Shown here piece after piece: positions 8,698 through 19,900 of a stretch of DNA of 64,000 nt; position 1 is the stretch's first letter; the number at the start of each line of letters is the position of its first letter. Under the pieces are notes generated by a model. The model had not been told where the DNA came from and did not search any database. It worked only from the letters and a program-made list of their open reading frames with translations. The stretch is from Plasmopara viticola (lineage: Eukaryota > Oomycota > Peronosporomycetes > Peronosporales > Peronosporaceae). The stretch lies in contig MBPM02000089.1 of NCBI GenBank assembly GCA_001695595.3, positions 124,001 to 188,000 on the forward strand. Direction: 5' to 3'. The position numbers and the translations under genes are program-made.

Positions 8698-10412
8698 AAG
8701 ACGAACACGGCCTCAAGAGATTTATTTGTAACACTCATGCGCTCTTCTGTGTATTCCATGTAAGCGGGTGACCAAAGTGGCTTCTATACGATTTGTACGT
8801 CTTCGCATTTAAACTTGCTAAATACATTTAATACTGTGATTAAGATTGTTGGGTCAATATTTGACATTGTCTCTCTAGTCACATTAAATTTGTCTGCGTA
8901 TAATGTATTAGCTGCTAATGCAAAGTGGAAACATCTTATTACGAAAAAAACTTGCAGAACGAGTAATAACATATTCAAGAAGCAATTGAAAAGTTATTTT
9001 GAACAAGAAACGAAAGATCAAGTAAAGCTGATTGTGCACATAAAGAGTTTAATTGGGACTCGAAATTATCTTATACACAACTTGTAAATAAATGCAAATA
9101 GAGGAAAAGTAAGGGCGATTTGGCTTTGCAGAGATAAAGACGATATCAAAATGATTGGCTTCTGCGTTACTAAGGTAGTAAGCACTTATTAAATATGTCT
9201 TGTGTAAATATCCAATGTGGAGCTTCCAATAGTTGGAAGTCATTGTTGTGGCGGCAAAACCCGAGTAAATACACCAGCCGATGTACTTTGAATATTTGGT
9301 AGTCACAATTTGGGGTGTAGGGGATAGCGGTCGCTCTGACGGTATCAATGGCAAACGTGTTATAGAATGAGCTTGATGTACTAAGCCCTTTTCACCTACA
9401 AATGTCCTCATTGTTTCTACGATTGTAGCGGGTCTGTTCGAATTCGACGCTGAGTAACTTTCCACAAGAATTGATTCAATGATAAAGGACTTTGCTATTT
9501 GCATGAAAAGGAAACCTTTGTCACGTCATTGATGGGCAGGGAAAAACCGTCATATAAATGTAAATTCAACGAAACTGAAATTATTGTTAACGTATTGAGT
9601 ACCACAAGGATCGCATAGTGTTGATTTGGTGCATCAGTCCAGTTTTTCATTTCGCTCGTGGGGCTATTGATATTCGCTTGGTCTAGTTATCGCTGGTTCA
9701 CCATATATGAGATGGGCAAGAGGGGAGCGGGATTGGCATCTTGAAGTGCGTCGGAGCCGATTTTTTGATATGTGCGCATCGCGAATATATGACAGCAATT
9801 TGTTCAAACTGATCCTTGATTCTCAAAACTGTGTCACACGAGGAAGCGACGTTCCTCGCCCCGAGTCAGCAACTAATGCATCGTTAGTAATAGGGTTGTA
9901 GGATATTATGAGAGAGAAACTCGGATGCGTAACGAGTTTTTATGTGTTTACTTATCAGGATGAACATTTGTTGCACGGCCGCAAAGATATAAACTTTTGC
10001 ACAAACAATACTGTCTTCTAATTATCTTTATCGTATATTTTTTGCGTGTTGGACACTTATGGTAGGGAAAAAGCGCCTTTAGATGCGTCTTTACCCAGAA
10101 GGTGCTGCTTGCTACCTTGTTGCACACAAGATCTGCACTTCCCTACCGATACTTTACGCTATATGCCGAGCATGTTGAAAGTAAATGCGCTCCTCCGGAG
10201 CTTGTTCAGCAACTTTCGTCTTAAAAGGCCCGTCCGATACGCGAATAGTTGGGCTTTTTTCACTTAACGTCTCGCTGCCCGTATTAAACTTGGCGGTTGC
10301 AATAAACTTCAGTATCTTAGACCTTAAAATGAAGAAGCGCCTCTAAATGGCTGTTCCGTACACATCCTGGTGACGAGCTCCCGTGAGATGATCTCAGGAT
10401 GTGGTCGACACT
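8698..10412. other. Intergenic: unit tail, boundary hairpin and upstream half of unit 4
   Basis: The unit tail runs to about 9,210, the hairpin sits at about 9,226-9,242, and then comes a slightly diverged upstream half for copy 4, ending where the Copia element is inserted. Open frames such as 9,049-9,504 (minus) span the unit join and break in diverged units. No gene is supported. Confidence 0.55.
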
Positions 10413-10417
10413 ATGAG
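10413..10417. repeat. Target-site duplication, left
   Basis: ATGAG directly precedes the left LTR. It pairs with ATGCG at 15,051-15,055. In intact copies this is the start of the conserved promoter box. Confidence 0.65.
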
Positions 10418-10672
10418 TGTTGAGTTGTTGTGCGCAGGAGAAGGCAAAAAGTAAAGTGAATATATTTAGGTCCTTAGTTCGCTACCCTGTGCTACCTCTA
10501 AGCCTATCCTTCTAGATCCTTCTCAAAGGTTCGTCGTGACGTCATCAAATGACGTCGTCATCATACCAGTACCCAACCGGTATTTGCCGTAATCCCTCTG
10601 AGCCTATCCTTCTAGATCCTTCTAGAAAGTTCGTCGTGACGTCACATCAACAGCGGCGTCATGTTAATAACA
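10418..10672 (-). repeat. Copia-1 3' LTR (left in window)
   Basis: It starts TGTTGAGTTG and ends TTAATAACA in window orientation. It contains TGACGTCA at 10,537-10,544 and 10,637-10,644, and an internal direct repeat (CTATCCTTCTAGATCCTTCT followed shortly by the TGACGTCA site) spaced about 105 bp. Confidence 0.9.
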
Positions 10673-10685
10673 CTCCCACTCGCCG

Positions 10686-12107
10686 CTAGTGCTGTACGCG
10701 CTTTGGTCCAATACCACTATCCTGGAGCAGGTACTTGAGTCGCTTTGTGCCTAGAGACTTAGTCAGCATGTCTGCTATTTGGTCCACCGTTGAGATGTAC
10801 TTGACCACGATTATGTCCCGTGCCACGGCCTCCCGGATGAAGTGGTGCCGAATGTCGACATTCTTGGTCCTGGCATTGTAACCAGCGTTGCTAGCAAGTT
10901 CTACTGCGCCTTGATTATCTTCCCAAACCAAAGTAGCTCCCACTTGCTGATGACCGAGATCCTTGAGAATCGCACGAACCCACACTACTTCTTGAGTGCA
11001 TAGGCTTAAAGCCATATACTCTGCCTCCGCTGAGCATAGTGCCACTGTCCGCCGGTATTTCGACTTGAAAACCACTGGTGCGCCCCCGATCATGACCATG
11101 ATTCCAGACACCGAACGCCAATCATCAATATTACTGCCCCAGTCCGCATCTGTGTACGCTGTAGCTTGAACCTCTTTGGCGCTGTCGTCGTAGGTGATCC
11201 CAACCTCCCTCGTCGTCTTGAGATAACGAAGTACGCGAATTGCGGCCTTTCAATGCTGCTGACCCGGGTTCTCCAAGAAACGCGATAGCTGTGTCACCAC
11301 ATACGCGATATCAGGACGCGTACCTGTCGTGATGTACAGCAAACATCCGATTAGGGACCTGTACGGCTTCGACTGCATCTCTGCTTTCTCAACATCCGTC
11401 GTTGGGGATTGCATCTTTGACAACTTTAAATCCGCTTCTGATTGGTTAACCACTGCCTTCGCGTCTTGTTGGTTGAACCTGTTCACCACATCGTCAATGT
11501 ACCGAGTCTGACGGATCATGAGCGTGCTGCAGTTGCGATCATGGTCGATTTCTATTCCAAGAATAAACTTGGCCTAGCCCAATTCTTTCATCTTGAATGA
11601 GTTCTTGAGTGCAGCTTTAAAATTCAATTTCCTTGCTCGTCTTGGCAGCGATAATCACGTCGTCCACGTACAAGCAAACATAGACATAGTTGCCGTTCTT
11701 GCCCTTGACGAAGACGCACTGATCTGCTTCGCTGCTCCGAAAGCCCATTTGTGGGAAGACAACATGAATCGTTTTGTTCCATGCATTCGAAGCTTGCTTG
11801 AGACCGTAAATCGCCTTATCCAGCTTGCACACCATGTTTTCAGCATTGACGATACCGTAAGGCACTTCCATGTATACCTCTTCCTTGAGATCACTGTTCA
11901 GGAATGCTGTGTCGACATACAGTTGCTCTGTCATGTATCCCATCGTAACCACCACCGACAACACAACTCTGATAGAGTTCATTTCGCTACCGGCGTGAAT
12001 GTTTCGAAGAAGTCAACACCAAATTTCTGCTTGAAGCCTTTGGCGACGAGTCGAGCTTTGTAGCGCACCACTTGTCCCACTTCGTTGCGCTACTTCGCAA
12101 AGACCCA
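10686..12107 (-). pseudogene. Copia-1 reverse transcriptase / RNase H portion (frame-broken)
   Basis: This continues the polyprotein in several frames. The RT catalytic motif YVDD (LYVDDVIIAA) is at about 11,660-11,671 with MEVPYG and YGLKQA upstream. RNase H follows with SAEAEYMALS, EDNQGAVELA and NVDIRHHFIREAV, ending with IADMLTKSLGTK. In-frame stops lie just after 12,108, and a one-base loss at about 11,982 disrupts the junction to MNSIRV. It cannot make a full-length product. Confidence 0.88.
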
Positions 12108-14750
12108 TCAGCATCCGATTTCCCGAACGCTCTCCTTCTTCGGTACAAGTGTCCATGAGCCGTTCTCTTCATGAGCCTTAAACTCTGTGTTTATTGACTT
12201 CTGCCAGGCATGAGCGTCGTCGCTATTCATCGCTTGCCGATATGTAGTTGAAGCGTCGTCCGCCTCGCCAACACTAGCAGCATAAGCGAACACAGCTTCA
12301 GCCATTTGTCCTTCATCATCGATCCTGGCCCGCTTGGCACTTGGTGGATTGTCACTTTCTTCCACCTTCTGCTCTTCATTACTTAAGCAATCTGTAAGAA
12401 GAAAGACAGGCTCTCGCGAACGTCTTGTCCATCCTGGCTCCGCCTGAAAAACAATGCGATCTTCACCGTAAGCTTGCGGGGGAGGGTGATGAGGGGCCAG
12501 ATCCAAGCTCTTTGGGTCCGGACTAGGAGGTGGAGGAAGTTGTGGCATCTGGTACAGCTCCACTTTATGCTCTGGCCCAACCTCATCCATTTCCACGTCG
12601 GGAGCATGATCCTCGACACCTTTCATTGGTTTTTCTGTAGAAGGCTGTCGTGTGTCCTTGTCCTGGATATGTGCACCATTCTCGTCCTTGGTAACGAAGG
12701 TGATTGTCTCATCTTGTAGTGAGTCCGTAGTGTATATTCCACCCACTTTGCGCTCGTCAAGTCGAACAGATCGTACCACCTTGAGCTTGAAATTCTCCAA
12801 ATCAAACACATGATACCCTTTCGCATTCTCTGCATACCCAAGAAACAAACATCGAAAACTCTTGGAATCGAGCTTTGTCCTCTTTGCATCATTGACGTGA
12901 GCGAAACCTTGGGAACCAAATACTCGTAGATGCCCCAGCCCCGGCTTCTGCTTGAACGCCAATTCATACGGCGTATTCCTCGAGTTCGCCGTGTTCGTTG
13001 AGCGATTAATCAAGTATACCGCTGTACTTACTGCTTCTGCCCACCATTCAGTAGGGACCCCCTTGTAATGCACCATGCTTCGCGCCTTTTCCATTATTGT
13101 GCGGTTCATTCGCTCAGCGACACCGTTCTGTTGCGGGCTGTATGGCACTGTGCGTTGATGCATAACTCCATTCCTGGCACAGATTCCGGCAACTTTCTTG
13201 TTCACGAACTCCGTCCAATTGCCCGATCGCAGACACTTCAAGCGTTGTCCCCATTGGTTTTCGTAGAACGCTTTGAACTCGATCAGCTTACTTGCCACCT
13301 CACTTTTGTTCTTCATGAAGTACGCTACCACATACCGCGAGAAATCATCCACAAAAGTGAGCACATATCGCGCGCCACCCTTCGAGACCGTTTTCATTGG
13401 TCCCATCACGTCCGTGTTCACGAGCTCCAGGACACGTGATGTCTTAGTAAGCGACAGTGACGGGAATGAATCAACCGTCTGCTTACCCTTCAGGCATACC
13501 CCACACAGCTTTCCAATGCCCTGCCTTACTGCCGGCACACCACTTGTCGCAAGCTGTGTCTTCACCATGCCGCTATTCCCGGGATGTCCCAATCGAGCAT
13601 GCCAAAGCTCCCATTCAGTATCAACCTCTGCGTACTCCACTAACCGAGCCTCTTCTTGCTCGCAGTTCAGGATGTACGCCTTGCCGACTTTCTTGCCCTT
13701 GGCAATCGCTCGTTGCGTACTCCAAATGATACAGGAGCTCTCAAACTCCACCTTCATACCACGCTCAGCTAGCTTGCCAACCGACAAAAGGCGTCTGTCG
13801 AGTCCCGGAATGTGTAGGACTTCGACCATCTTGATTTGCAACCCGTCCAATCCAGTAAGCCTGACCGTACCCTTGCCAGTCACCCGCAGTTTTTTGCCGT
13901 CCGCAATGGTGACCTCTGGACCAGCGTCCAATGCCTCGTAATCAAAGAGATCACTCCGATGAGGTGTCATGTGCGAGGTAGCCCCGCTGTCGATAAGCCA
14001 GTCGTCACAGTGCTGCTCACCAGCGGCAAAAACTGCATCATCAACCTCGAAGCCGTTCTTCTTCTGACAATCCCACTTCAAATATCCAACTTGGCCGCAC
14101 TTAAAACACTTGCCCGTGGATCCACCTCTGTTCTTCCGCGGACCGTTCCCTTTACGGCCATTGCCTTGGCCTCCCTTGAAACGTCCTGCATTCACCTTGA
14201 ACGTGCGCTCCGTAGACTCTTTCTTCTCAAGTCGCTCGTACTTCTTCAGAAGCTTCTCTTTTACCTCGATCGAGTACACGTTCTCGGAGTTCTCCACAAT
14301 CGACGAGAGAATTTCGTACTCCTCTGGGAGACTGCTCAGAAGAATCACTAGTTGACGAGCATCGTCAAGTGGTTCTCCCAACGTCTGCAGCCCCACGATC
14401 AGCTCATCGAAGCTGTCTAGGTGCTTCGACATCGCCACCCCATCAGCCATCTTGAATTCGTGGAGGCGACGGGTCATCGACACACGATTGTGCATCGTCG
14501 AGCGGTTGTAGATGTCGCGCAGCGTATTCCACGCCATGATTGCCGTCGTGGCCGTCAGAATCTTCGTATGATGCTCAATTGCCACTCCCTGGGCGATAGC
14601 CCCAAGTGCCTTCATGTCGTTGAGCACCCACGTCTCGGTCATCTCCGCCTCAGGCTTGACCACTTGCACGTGTAGCAGACCCTTCCTAGCCAGCGTCATG
14701 CGCATGGCAAACACCCAGTGGAAGTAGTTTCCACTACTTGTCGTCGGCAT
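12108..14750 (-). CDS. Copia-1 Gag-protease-integrase open frame (880 codons, truncated Pol)
   Basis: Gag occupies about residues 1-210 (MTRRLHEFKM, SSLPEEYE). A zinc knuckle CFKCGQVGYLKWDC at about 213-226 has Tyr in place of the expected His. The protease site DSGATSHM is near residue 255, the GAG-pre-integrase motif WHARLGHPG near 380, then the integrase core with NTDVMGP, and NGVAERMNRT for the catalytic Glu. The second catalytic Asp should be in SDNGTEF but reads SGNWTEF (Gly codon at 13,221-13,223). The frame stops at TGA 12,108 at the start of RT, so the element is not autonomous as it stands. Confidence 0.88.
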   Translation of the reverse strand: MPTTSSGNYFHWVFAMRMTLARKGLLHVQVVKPEAEMTETWVLNDMKALGAIAQGVAIEHHTKILTATTAIMAWNTLRDIYNRSTMHNRVSMTRRLHEFKMADGVAMSKHLDSFDELIVGLQTLGEPLDDARQLVILLSSLPEEYEILSSIVENSENVYSIEVKEKLLKKYERLEKKESTERTFKVNAGRFKGGQGNGRKGNGPRKNRGGSTGKCFKCGQVGYLKWDCQKKNGFEVDDAVFAAGEQHCDDWLIDSGATSHMTPHRSDLFDYEALDAGPEVTIADGKKLRVTGKGTVRLTGLDGLQIKMVEVLHIPGLDRRLLSVGKLAERGMKVEFESSCIIWSTQRAIAKGKKVGKAYILNCEQEEARLVEYAEVDTEWELWHARLGHPGNSGMVKTQLATSGVPAVRQGIGKLCGVCLKGKQTVDSFPSLSLTKTSRVLELVNTDVMGPMKTVSKGGARYVLTFVDDFSRYVVAYFMKNKSEVASKLIEFKAFYENQWGQRLKCLRSGNWTEFVNKKVAGICARNGVMHQRTVPYSPQQNGVAERMNRTIMEKARSMVHYKGVPTEWWAEAVSTAVYLINRSTNTANSRNTPYELAFKQKPGLGHLRVFGSQGFAHVNDAKRTKLDSKSFRCLFLGYAENAKGYHVFDLENFKLKVVRSVRLDERKVGGIYTTDSLQDETITFVTKDENGAHIQDKDTRQPSTEKPMKGVEDHAPDVEMDEVGPEHKVELYQMPQLPPPPSPDPKSLDLAPHHPPPQAYGEDRIVFQAEPGWTRRSREPVFLLTDCLSNEEQKVEESDNPPSAKRARIDDEGQMAEAVFAYAASVGEADDASTTYRQAMNSDDAHAWQKSINTEFKAHEENGSWTLVPKKESVREIGC

Positions 14751-14796
14751 TGGGATGGAGGGGAGGTTTGGCGAGAGTCTTGTGCGGCTGCTAACC

Positions 14797-15050
14797 TGTT
14801 GAGTTGTTGTGCGCAGGAGAAGGCAAAAAGTAGAGTGAATATATTTAGGTCCTTAGTTCGCTACCCTGTGCTACCTCTAAGCCTATCCTTCTAGATCCTT
14901 CTAGAAGGTACGCCGTGACGTCATCTAATGACGTCATCATCATACCAGTTACCAACCGGTGTTTGCCGTAATCTCTCTGATCCTATCCTTCTAGATCCTT
15001 TAAAAGGTGCGTCGTGACGTCACATCAACAGAGGCGTCATATTAATAACG
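14797..15050 (-). repeat. Copia-1 5' LTR (right in window)
   Basis: It has three TGACGTCA palindromes (14,916-14,923; 14,929-14,936; 15,015-15,022). Its last base is G where the other LTR has A, so the TG...CA terminus is degraded. Confidence 0.9.
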
Positions 15051-15104
15051 ATGCGAAATAGTGTGCCCCAAGACCATGCACTCATTCACTCATACAGCAA
15101 TTTG
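15051..15104 (+). promoter_or_regulatory. Separated core promoter of copy 4
   Basis: The conserved box starts with the right target duplication (ATGCG, 15,051-15,055), so it differs from the others at one base. The Inr reads CTCATACAGCAATTTG (15,089-15,104), with one T to A change from copies 1-3. Everything upstream is now the Copia LTR. Confidence 0.6.
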
Positions 15105-15170
15105 GTAAGCCAAGCAAACAACTTTGCCCGGGACCCTGCTTTCAAAACTACCTTTCAGCCTTCTTTGATT

Positions 15171-16393
15171 ATGCGCTTCACCCGCATCGTCGCGCACGCT
15201 GCGCATGCTACAGCGATTGTCGCTTCGACGTTATCGCCACAGACGCCGCTAGCGGCCTACGTGGTCCGATTGAGCAACCTACGCTGAATGAAGATTACCA
15301 GCAGATCGCCCACGAACTTGGAAGCTCTGTTGGATGTGAGAATGAACAAAACGAAGACGAGCACCAGCAAAACGAGAACGATGGTAACAGTCCGATCGAC
15401 GGCAGTTCGGCCGCTGGACCCCCGAGGTCAGGACCGAACACACAGAGTGGTATCCCGCCTTTTGGAGCTCAGAAGCCGCCTGCCAACGATCCGAAGCCGC
15501 CTGCCAACGATCCAATCCCGGGAACTCTTTGCAGAAGAGTACTTCCCCCCATTGGATCTCCAATGCCGCCTGCCAACCGTCCGAACACTGAACAACCTTT
15601 TGTAGATGAAAACCCAACCTATGAAAGTCAAATGCCGCCTGACAATGGTCCGACCAACGATCAACCTTTCGTGGGTGGTGATTCGCCCAATAAAGGGCAG
15701 ATGTCGCGTGGTAATCCACCTCAAGAAGGCCAGACGCCGCATGGTGACCGACCCCATGAAGGTCAGATGCCGCCTGTCAATGGTCCGACCAAAGATCAAC
15801 AATTTATGGGTGATAACCCGCCTCTTCGTGGACCGAAGCCGCTTGCCGAGGGTCCGATCACCGAACAACCTTTCATGGGTGGTAACTCGCCCCTTACAGG
15901 TCCGATGCCAGTGGCTGGAAACCCATCCCTTGGAAGTTTGATGCCGCCTGCGAACGGTCCGCTCTCCGGATTTCCTTTCATGGGTGGCAATATGCCTTTC
16001 GGAGCTCCGATGCCGCCTGCCATCGGTTTGATCACTGGATACGTATTGCTCAATGGCATTCCGCCTTTTGAACCTCCAATGCTGCCTCCAATTGGTCTAA
16101 TTTTTCAAAACCCTTTACAAGGTGGTAGTTTGCCCTCTGGATCTTCGATGCCGCCTGCTAACGGTCCATTCCCCCAGCAGCCTTTCCCGAGTGGTAAACC
16201 GCCCCTTGAAGGTCCCAAGCCGCCTACCAACGGTCCGATCCCCGACCAACCTTTGCAATAGGGTAATCCACCCCTCGGAGCTCCGATGCCACCCGCCAAC
16301 GGTCCGATCTCCGATCAACCTTTGCAACAGGGTAATCCACCCCTCGGAGCTCCGATGCCACCTGCCAACGGTCCAATCTCTCGACACCCATAA
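15171..16393 (+). pseudogene. Secreted repeat-protein family, copy 4 (broken)
   Basis: The signal-peptide start is kept (MRFTRIVAHAAHATAIVAST) but a one-base loss in TATCGCCACAG at about 15,236 shifts the frame. A second single-base loss near 15,509 and a gain near 15,542-15,547 change it again, after which 15,563-16,261 is open. A CAA to TAG change at 16,259-16,261 stops the repeat early. The last two modules (16,262-16,393) keep the older ending, with CCA where copies 1-3 have the TAA stop. A 21-bp tandem duplication of codons for PKPPAND lies at about 15,475-15,510. Confidence 0.8.
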
Positions 16394-16786
16394 AAGACTA
16401 ACACGACCTTAAGAGATTTATTTGTTTCACCCTTATGCGCTCTTCTGTGTACACCATGTAAGCGGGTGACCAAAGTGGCTTCAATACGATTTGTACGTCT
16501 TCGCATTTAAACTTGCTAATAAATTCCGAGTGTGAATATCCAGGGTGGAGCTCCCAATAATTGGGAGTCATTGTTGTGGCAGCAAAATCCGAGTGAGAAC
16601 ATCAGCCGTTGAACCTATTTGGTTGTCATTATTCGAGGTGTAGGGACTGCGGTCGGTTGACGGGACTAGCAAACGTATGTTGGAATCTAGGCAAATGAGT
16701 TTGTTGTACTTGGTTCTTTATCTACAGATGTCCTCATTGTATCTATGCGTGTAGCCGGGTCCGTTTAAATTTGAGGCTGGGTAACT
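16394..16786. other. Unit tail and start of a fifth, truncated unit
   Basis: A shortened unit tail (to about 16,536) is followed by a diverged unit start with the boundary hairpin, cut off by the next Copia LTR. No gene. Confidence 0.55.
16551..16567. repeat. Boundary hairpin, diverged copy with compensatory change
   Basis: CTCCCAA-TAA-TTGGGAG: the third stem pair is C-G where the other copies have T-A, so pairing is preserved by a double change. Confidence 0.5.
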
Positions 16787-16931
16787 TGTTGAGTAGAAAG
16801 TAAAAACGAAGTGAATATATTATTCTAGACCAATGAACGGCTGCCATATGTAATTACTAACTGTGACGTACTCGTGAATACTGTGACGCCATCCGTTTGT
16901 TCAACATGCATTCACCAGTGTAAATTCAACA
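16787..16931 (-). repeat. Copia-2 3' LTR
   Basis: It runs TGTTGAGTAGAAAG...AATTCAACA and is nearly the same as 24,659-24,803 in length and sequence. Confidence 0.85.
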
Positions 16932-19900
16932 CTCCCACTCACCGCCAATGCTGTGTGTTCTTTGTTGCTGAATTGGTCTTGATTCCGGAGGCTTCGCGCA
17001 GAATTCCAGCAACTTGGTTCCAAGTGCCTTCGTCAGTATTTCTGCAAGCTGACTCTTTGTGTTGATTTTATCTATCTTGATCAGTCCTTCTTGCACGTTA
17101 TCACGAGTTAAGTGGTGCTTGATGTCCACATGCTTCGTCTTAGCATGGAATCCGGCGAAATTGGTCAATGCAATCGCCTCCTGGTTGTTTTCTCAAACCT
17201 GTGTTCCTTCAACTTGTCCGTGACCCATGTCTCTTAGCATTGCCCGCGTCCAAAGAATTTCTTGCGTGCATAACTGAGAGCCTTATACTCAGCTTCCGCT
17301 GATACTTCGACTTAAATACCACTGGTGCGCTCGCAATCATGACCATAACTCTGGAGACCGAGCGTCTGCCATCCGTGTTGCTGCTTCAATCTGCATTCGT
17401 GTACGCTTTAACTGCACCGCTTCCCCTTCCTCAATAGACGATACCAACTTGATGCGTAGACTTCAGATGCCGTACTACTCGACTTGCTGCGCTTCACTGT
17501 TGTAGTCCCGGGTTCTTTAGAAAACGCGATAGCTGTGTCACCATGTAAGCAATATTCGGCCGAGAACATATCGTTATGTACAGCAAGCATCCAATCGAAG
17601 AGCGATAGGGCTTTGGCCGCATTGTCAACAGTCCCTCTTCCGTTGTTGGTGACTGCTTTGACGACAACTTAAATTTTGATACGCATGGGTTATCAACACT
17701 CTTGGCATCTTGTTGACCGAATCGCTTGACCACGTGGTCGATATAGCGAATCTGTTTGATCATCAATGTTCCAGCTGACCTGTCGTGATCAATTTCCATG
17801 CTAGATTCCACCTTACCCAGCTCCTTTTTCCTGAAAACATTCTCGAGTACTTCCTTTACTAGATTTAGTGCTTTGCTAGTTTTTGCTGCGATAATCATGT
17901 CATCCACATGTAGTCCAACGTAAGCAAAACCTTCTTTTGTGCTCTTGACATAAACACATTGATCTGCCCCGCAACTCTTGAAGCCATTCCTGATGAAAAA
18001 ACGATGTATTGTCTTGTTCCAGGCACTTGCTGCTTGCTTCAGTCCGTAAATAACCTTGTTTAGTTGACATATGTATCCTTGAGCATTGTCGACACCAAGC
18101 GGAACTTCCATAAAAACGTCATCCGTCAACACGCTATTAAAAAAAGACGTTTCGACGTCCAGCTGTTCCTTTTGATAGTCGCATTCAGCACATATTGCGA
18201 AAGCTATTCGGATCGAATTCATGTTGGCAACCGGGGATCAAGTCTCAAAAAAGTCAACGCCATACTTCTGCGTGAAATCTTTAGCGACCAGTCGTGCCTT
18301 GTATCGCACAATAGCGCTATTCCGATCACGCTTTTCGGCAAATACCCATTGTGGTTCAATTGTGCGTCCGATCTTCCCTCGTGGCTTCAATGTCCACGTT
18401 TGATTCTCTTCATGAGAGCGAAGCTCAGCATCCTTTGCTTCACGCCATTTTATTGCATCGTCGCTCGCCATTGCTTGAGCATACGTATCCAGTATGCCGT
18501 ATCATCGTCAATACTCACAGCGTAGATAAGAACGGCTTCCACAATTAGTCCATTTTTGTAAATTCTAGCACGCTCCGGAATTGGTGGGCCCTCATTGCCT
18601 TTTGAACTCTTTATCATCGGAGCCGCCTCTAAGCATTAGCGCCGGCTCACGTCTTGTTCTTGTTCGCTCCACTTCAGGCCGAAACACCAAACGATCTTCT
18701 TGTTGCACCTGGGACGGTCAATGATACTCCGTTAGCTCAAGCCTGTTTCGTACAGGGCTCTCAGCAGGCATTAGCCGCTGTACAACGGCGCTTAGCGTAC
18801 TACCCACATCATCCATTTCGATATCCGCGACTGTCTCTTCGATAGCTCCCATGGGATCGCCCAAAACTGGCTGTCGATCACTTGATGCCGAACATTGACT
18901 TCATCACCATCCTTCATTACTTAAACAATTGGTTCCGGCTTGAGCTCTTGCGTGTCGCCCACCTCACGCTCATCCAACTCTACAGAGCGGGTCAATTTAA
19001 TCTTGGCATTTCTTAAGTCAAACACGCGATAGCCCTTGACATTCTCTGCATACACTTAAATCTCTTGGGTATTGGTTTGGTCCGTTCCACATTGTCAGTA
19101 TGAGCGTAGCCTTGCGAACCAATCCCGCGCAGGTGATCCGGTCGAGACTTCATCTTGGAAATCTAGCTCGTATGGCGTGATGTCAGGGTGGACCGTATTC
19201 CTGGAGCGATCAATTCAATTAACCGCTGTATTTATCGCTCCCGCCTACCATTCCGTCGAAATGTCCTTCTAGTGTAACAAGCTGCGGACATTCTCCATGA
19301 TAGTCCTGTTCATACGCTCCGCCAATCCGTTCTGCTGCGGGCTGTATGAAACGGAGCGCTGGTATACAATGTCGTTCTCTTGACATATTCCAGCCATTTT
19401 CTTGTTTACAAACTCGGTTCGGTTGTCGGATCGCAAACACCTTAGTCGAGCACTCCACTAATTTTCGTATGACATCAGGAAATCCTTCAATTTGCCAGCC
19501 ACTTCACTCTTGCTCTTGATCAGAAAAAGCGCAACATATCGTGAAAAATCATCCACAAACGTAAGAGCGTACTTGGCACCACCCTTCGAGGCAGTCTCAT
19601 TGGTCTCATAAGGTCTGTGTAAACACGCTCCGACACATGTGTCGTCTTTGTCATTGAACGAGACGGAAACACCGTGACCGTCTGCTTGCCCTTCAAACAC
19701 CCGGCACACATTTTTTTCTCACTTTGCCTGATAATTGGGATACCATTGGTTAATTGCTGTGTCCTGATCAGCGCATCCTTGCTGGGGTTCCCCATGCGTG
19801 CATGCCAAAGCTCCCACTGATTATCAGCCCCGGAACATTCAACGAGACATGCTTCTTCTTGCTCACAGTCAAGAAAATACGACTTTCCAACTTTTGTGTA

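Larger units (their letters stand above)
2705..9261. repeat. Large imperfect palindrome, arms of about 3.15 kb
   Basis: The left arm (2,705-5,852) and right arm (6,113-9,261) are near-identical reverse complements, each holding a full gene copy and its flanks. About 260 bp separates them. Copies 2 and 3 share features absent from copy 1, such as an A-rich tract at 4,820-4,829 (as T) and 7,131-7,142, and the same residues around position 115 of the protein. Confidence 0.75.
10418..15050 (-). mobile_element. Ty1/Copia LTR retrotransposon, degenerate, inserted upstream of copy 4
   Basis: The element is 4.63 kb with 255/254-bp LTRs of the form TG...CA (one terminal base mutated), a purine-rich tract (GCGGCGAGTGGGAG) next to the 3' LTR, and a 5-bp target duplication. 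Domain order on the minus strand is gag with zinc knuckle, protease, integrase, reverse transcriptase, RNase H, which defines Copia. By eye the LTRs differ at about 20 of 255 positions, so the insertion is not recent. Frames are broken in the RT region and an integrase catalytic Asp is lost. Confidence 0.92.

Noticed and set aside
8815..9087. 90-codon frame downstream of copy 3
   Set aside because: The matching regions at 24.5, 31.1 and 33.5 kb do not keep the frame.
9049..9504. 151-codon minus-strand frame spanning a unit boundary
   Set aside because: It crosses the hairpin and joins tail and start of two units. It stops early in the 25-kb copy and is full of stops near 30.5 kb.
10418..10672. 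LTR as the gene's own duplicated promoter
   Set aside because: The paired LTRs, target duplication and Copia coding region between them identify it as a retroelement terminus.
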